From Spirochaetaceae bacterium (lineage in GTDB: Bacteria > Spirochaetota > Spirochaetia > Treponematales > Breznakiellaceae): DNA of 5,875 bases. The stretch is taken from NCBI GenBank assembly GCA_031265535.1, contig JAISCO010000021.1:1-5875 (forward strand), written 5' to 3'. Both the position numbers and the translations under genes were made by a program. The notes below the pieces were generated by a model. It did not search any database. It had not been told where the DNA came from and saw nothing but the letters and a program-made list of their open reading frames with translations. Shown piece after piece: positions 5,261-5,875 of this stretch (its first letter is position 1; each line of letters starts with the position of its first letter).

Positions 5261-5875
5261 ATGACCAAAAAAACAAAAGAAGCTGTTATAGCATATAGTT
5301 TTATTGCACCAAATTTTCTTGGGTTTGCGGTATTCACCCTGGTTCCGTTGGTGTTTGCCCTGATTCTGTCTTTTTTGAAATGGGACGGGGCAAACCCCAT
5401 TGAATTTGCCGGGTGGGAAAATTTCATCCGCCTCTTTAATGACCCTGTTTTTTTACGGGCTCTGTGGAATACGATCCTTTATACCGGCGGTGTGGTACCC
5501 CTTACACTGGCCTGCGCTCTTTTCCTCGCCATACTGCTTAACCAGGAAATAAAAGGCCGCGCTTTTTTCAGAACCGTTTCTTTTTTCCCCTATGTGGCCT
5601 CCCTGGTGGCGGTGGCGGCGGTATGGAATTTTATTTTCAGCCCCACCTGGGGGCCGGTCAATAACCTGCTCAACGCCCTCACGGGAATTCCTATTGAAAA
5701 GCTTCCCGGCTGGGCCGCGGACCGGAACTGGGCGCTCCCTACGGTTATTTTTTTCAGCGTATGGAAAAATATGGGGTATTATATGGTGATATACCTCGCC
5801 GGCCTCCAGGGGGTGAATCAGGAACTCTATGAAGCCGCAAATCTGGACGGCGCCAACGGGTGGCAGCGGTTTCTC
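5261..5875 (+). CDS. ABC sugar transporter permease, MalF type, 3' end outside window
   Basis: The 205 visible residues cover most of a MalF/UgpA-like inner-membrane permease, usually about 290-300 residues. A first membrane helix includes AYSFIAPNFLGFAVFTLVPLVF (12-33). Further hydrophobic segments follow (around 71-90 and 105-125, and one near 155-180). The cytoplasmic EAA loop that docks on the ATPase ends the window (EAANLDGANGWQRF, 191-204), with conserved Glu, Ala-Ala and Gly present. It pairs with a second permease (MalG type) expected downstream, and imports what the preceding lipoprotein binds. The start is uncertain by three codons. ATG 5252 overlaps the TGA of the upstream gene but has almost no room for a ribosome site. 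ATG 5261 is preceded by AGGA at 5246-5249 with better spacing and by GAGG at 5254-5257. Either way it is translationally coupled to the binding protein. Confidence 0.92.
   Translation, partial: MTKKTKEAVIAYSFIAPNFLGFAVFTLVPLVFALILSFLKWDGANPIEFAGWENFIRLFNDPVFLRALWNTILYTGGVVPLTLACALFLAILLNQEIKGRAFFRTVSFFPYVASLVAVAAVWNFIFSPTWGPVNNLLNALTGIPIEKLPGWAADRNWALPTVIFFSVWKNMGYYMVIYLAGLQGVNQELYEAANLDGANGWQRFL

Overview
The window reads as part of a carbohydrate-uptake and degradation locus with its own two-component regulator. The likely host is a spirochaete, probably a Treponema-like gut or free-living anaerobe. That rests on the relaxed lipobox of the binding protein (Phe at -3), the mid-GC coding style with G- and C-runs, and AT-rich spacers full of hairpins. 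It is an inference, and a Firmicute is not excluded.

Layout. (1) Positions 1-1518, minus strand: the first 506 codons of a heparinase II/III-like polysaccharide lyase with no signal peptide. Its 3' end lies outside the window. (2) Positions 1519-1865: a divergent spacer of about 350 bases. It holds three back-to-back perfect hairpins (1548-1652), two TATAAT boxes and a palindromic operator candidate (1815-1832). (3) Positions 1866-3838, plus strand: a DesK/NarX-type membrane histidine kinase followed 14 bases later by a NarL/LuxR-type response regulator. (4) Positions 3839-3965: a short spacer with a second copy of the same palindrome (3867-3884), a degenerate third copy (3892-3909) and a palindrome with a T-run next to the ribosome binding site. 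(5) Positions 3966-5255: a family-1 extracellular solute-binding lipoprotein. (6) Positions 5261-5875: the start of a MalF-type ABC permease, cut by the window edge at its EAA loop.

Proposed working model (inference): the kinase senses a membrane or periplasmic cue and phosphorylates the response regulator, which binds the shared palindrome ATAGTAC-nn-GGGTACTA. One copy is upstream of its own operon and the others are upstream of the importer operon. The importer brings uronate-containing or similar oligosaccharides into the cell, and the divergent cytoplasmic lyase cleaves them. The most noteworthy points are the matched operators, which also argue that the kinase starts downstream of its first in-frame ATG, and the three-hairpin block, whose outer stems share arms but differ inside by compensated changes.

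I saw no tRNA, rRNA, CRISPR array or transposase gene.
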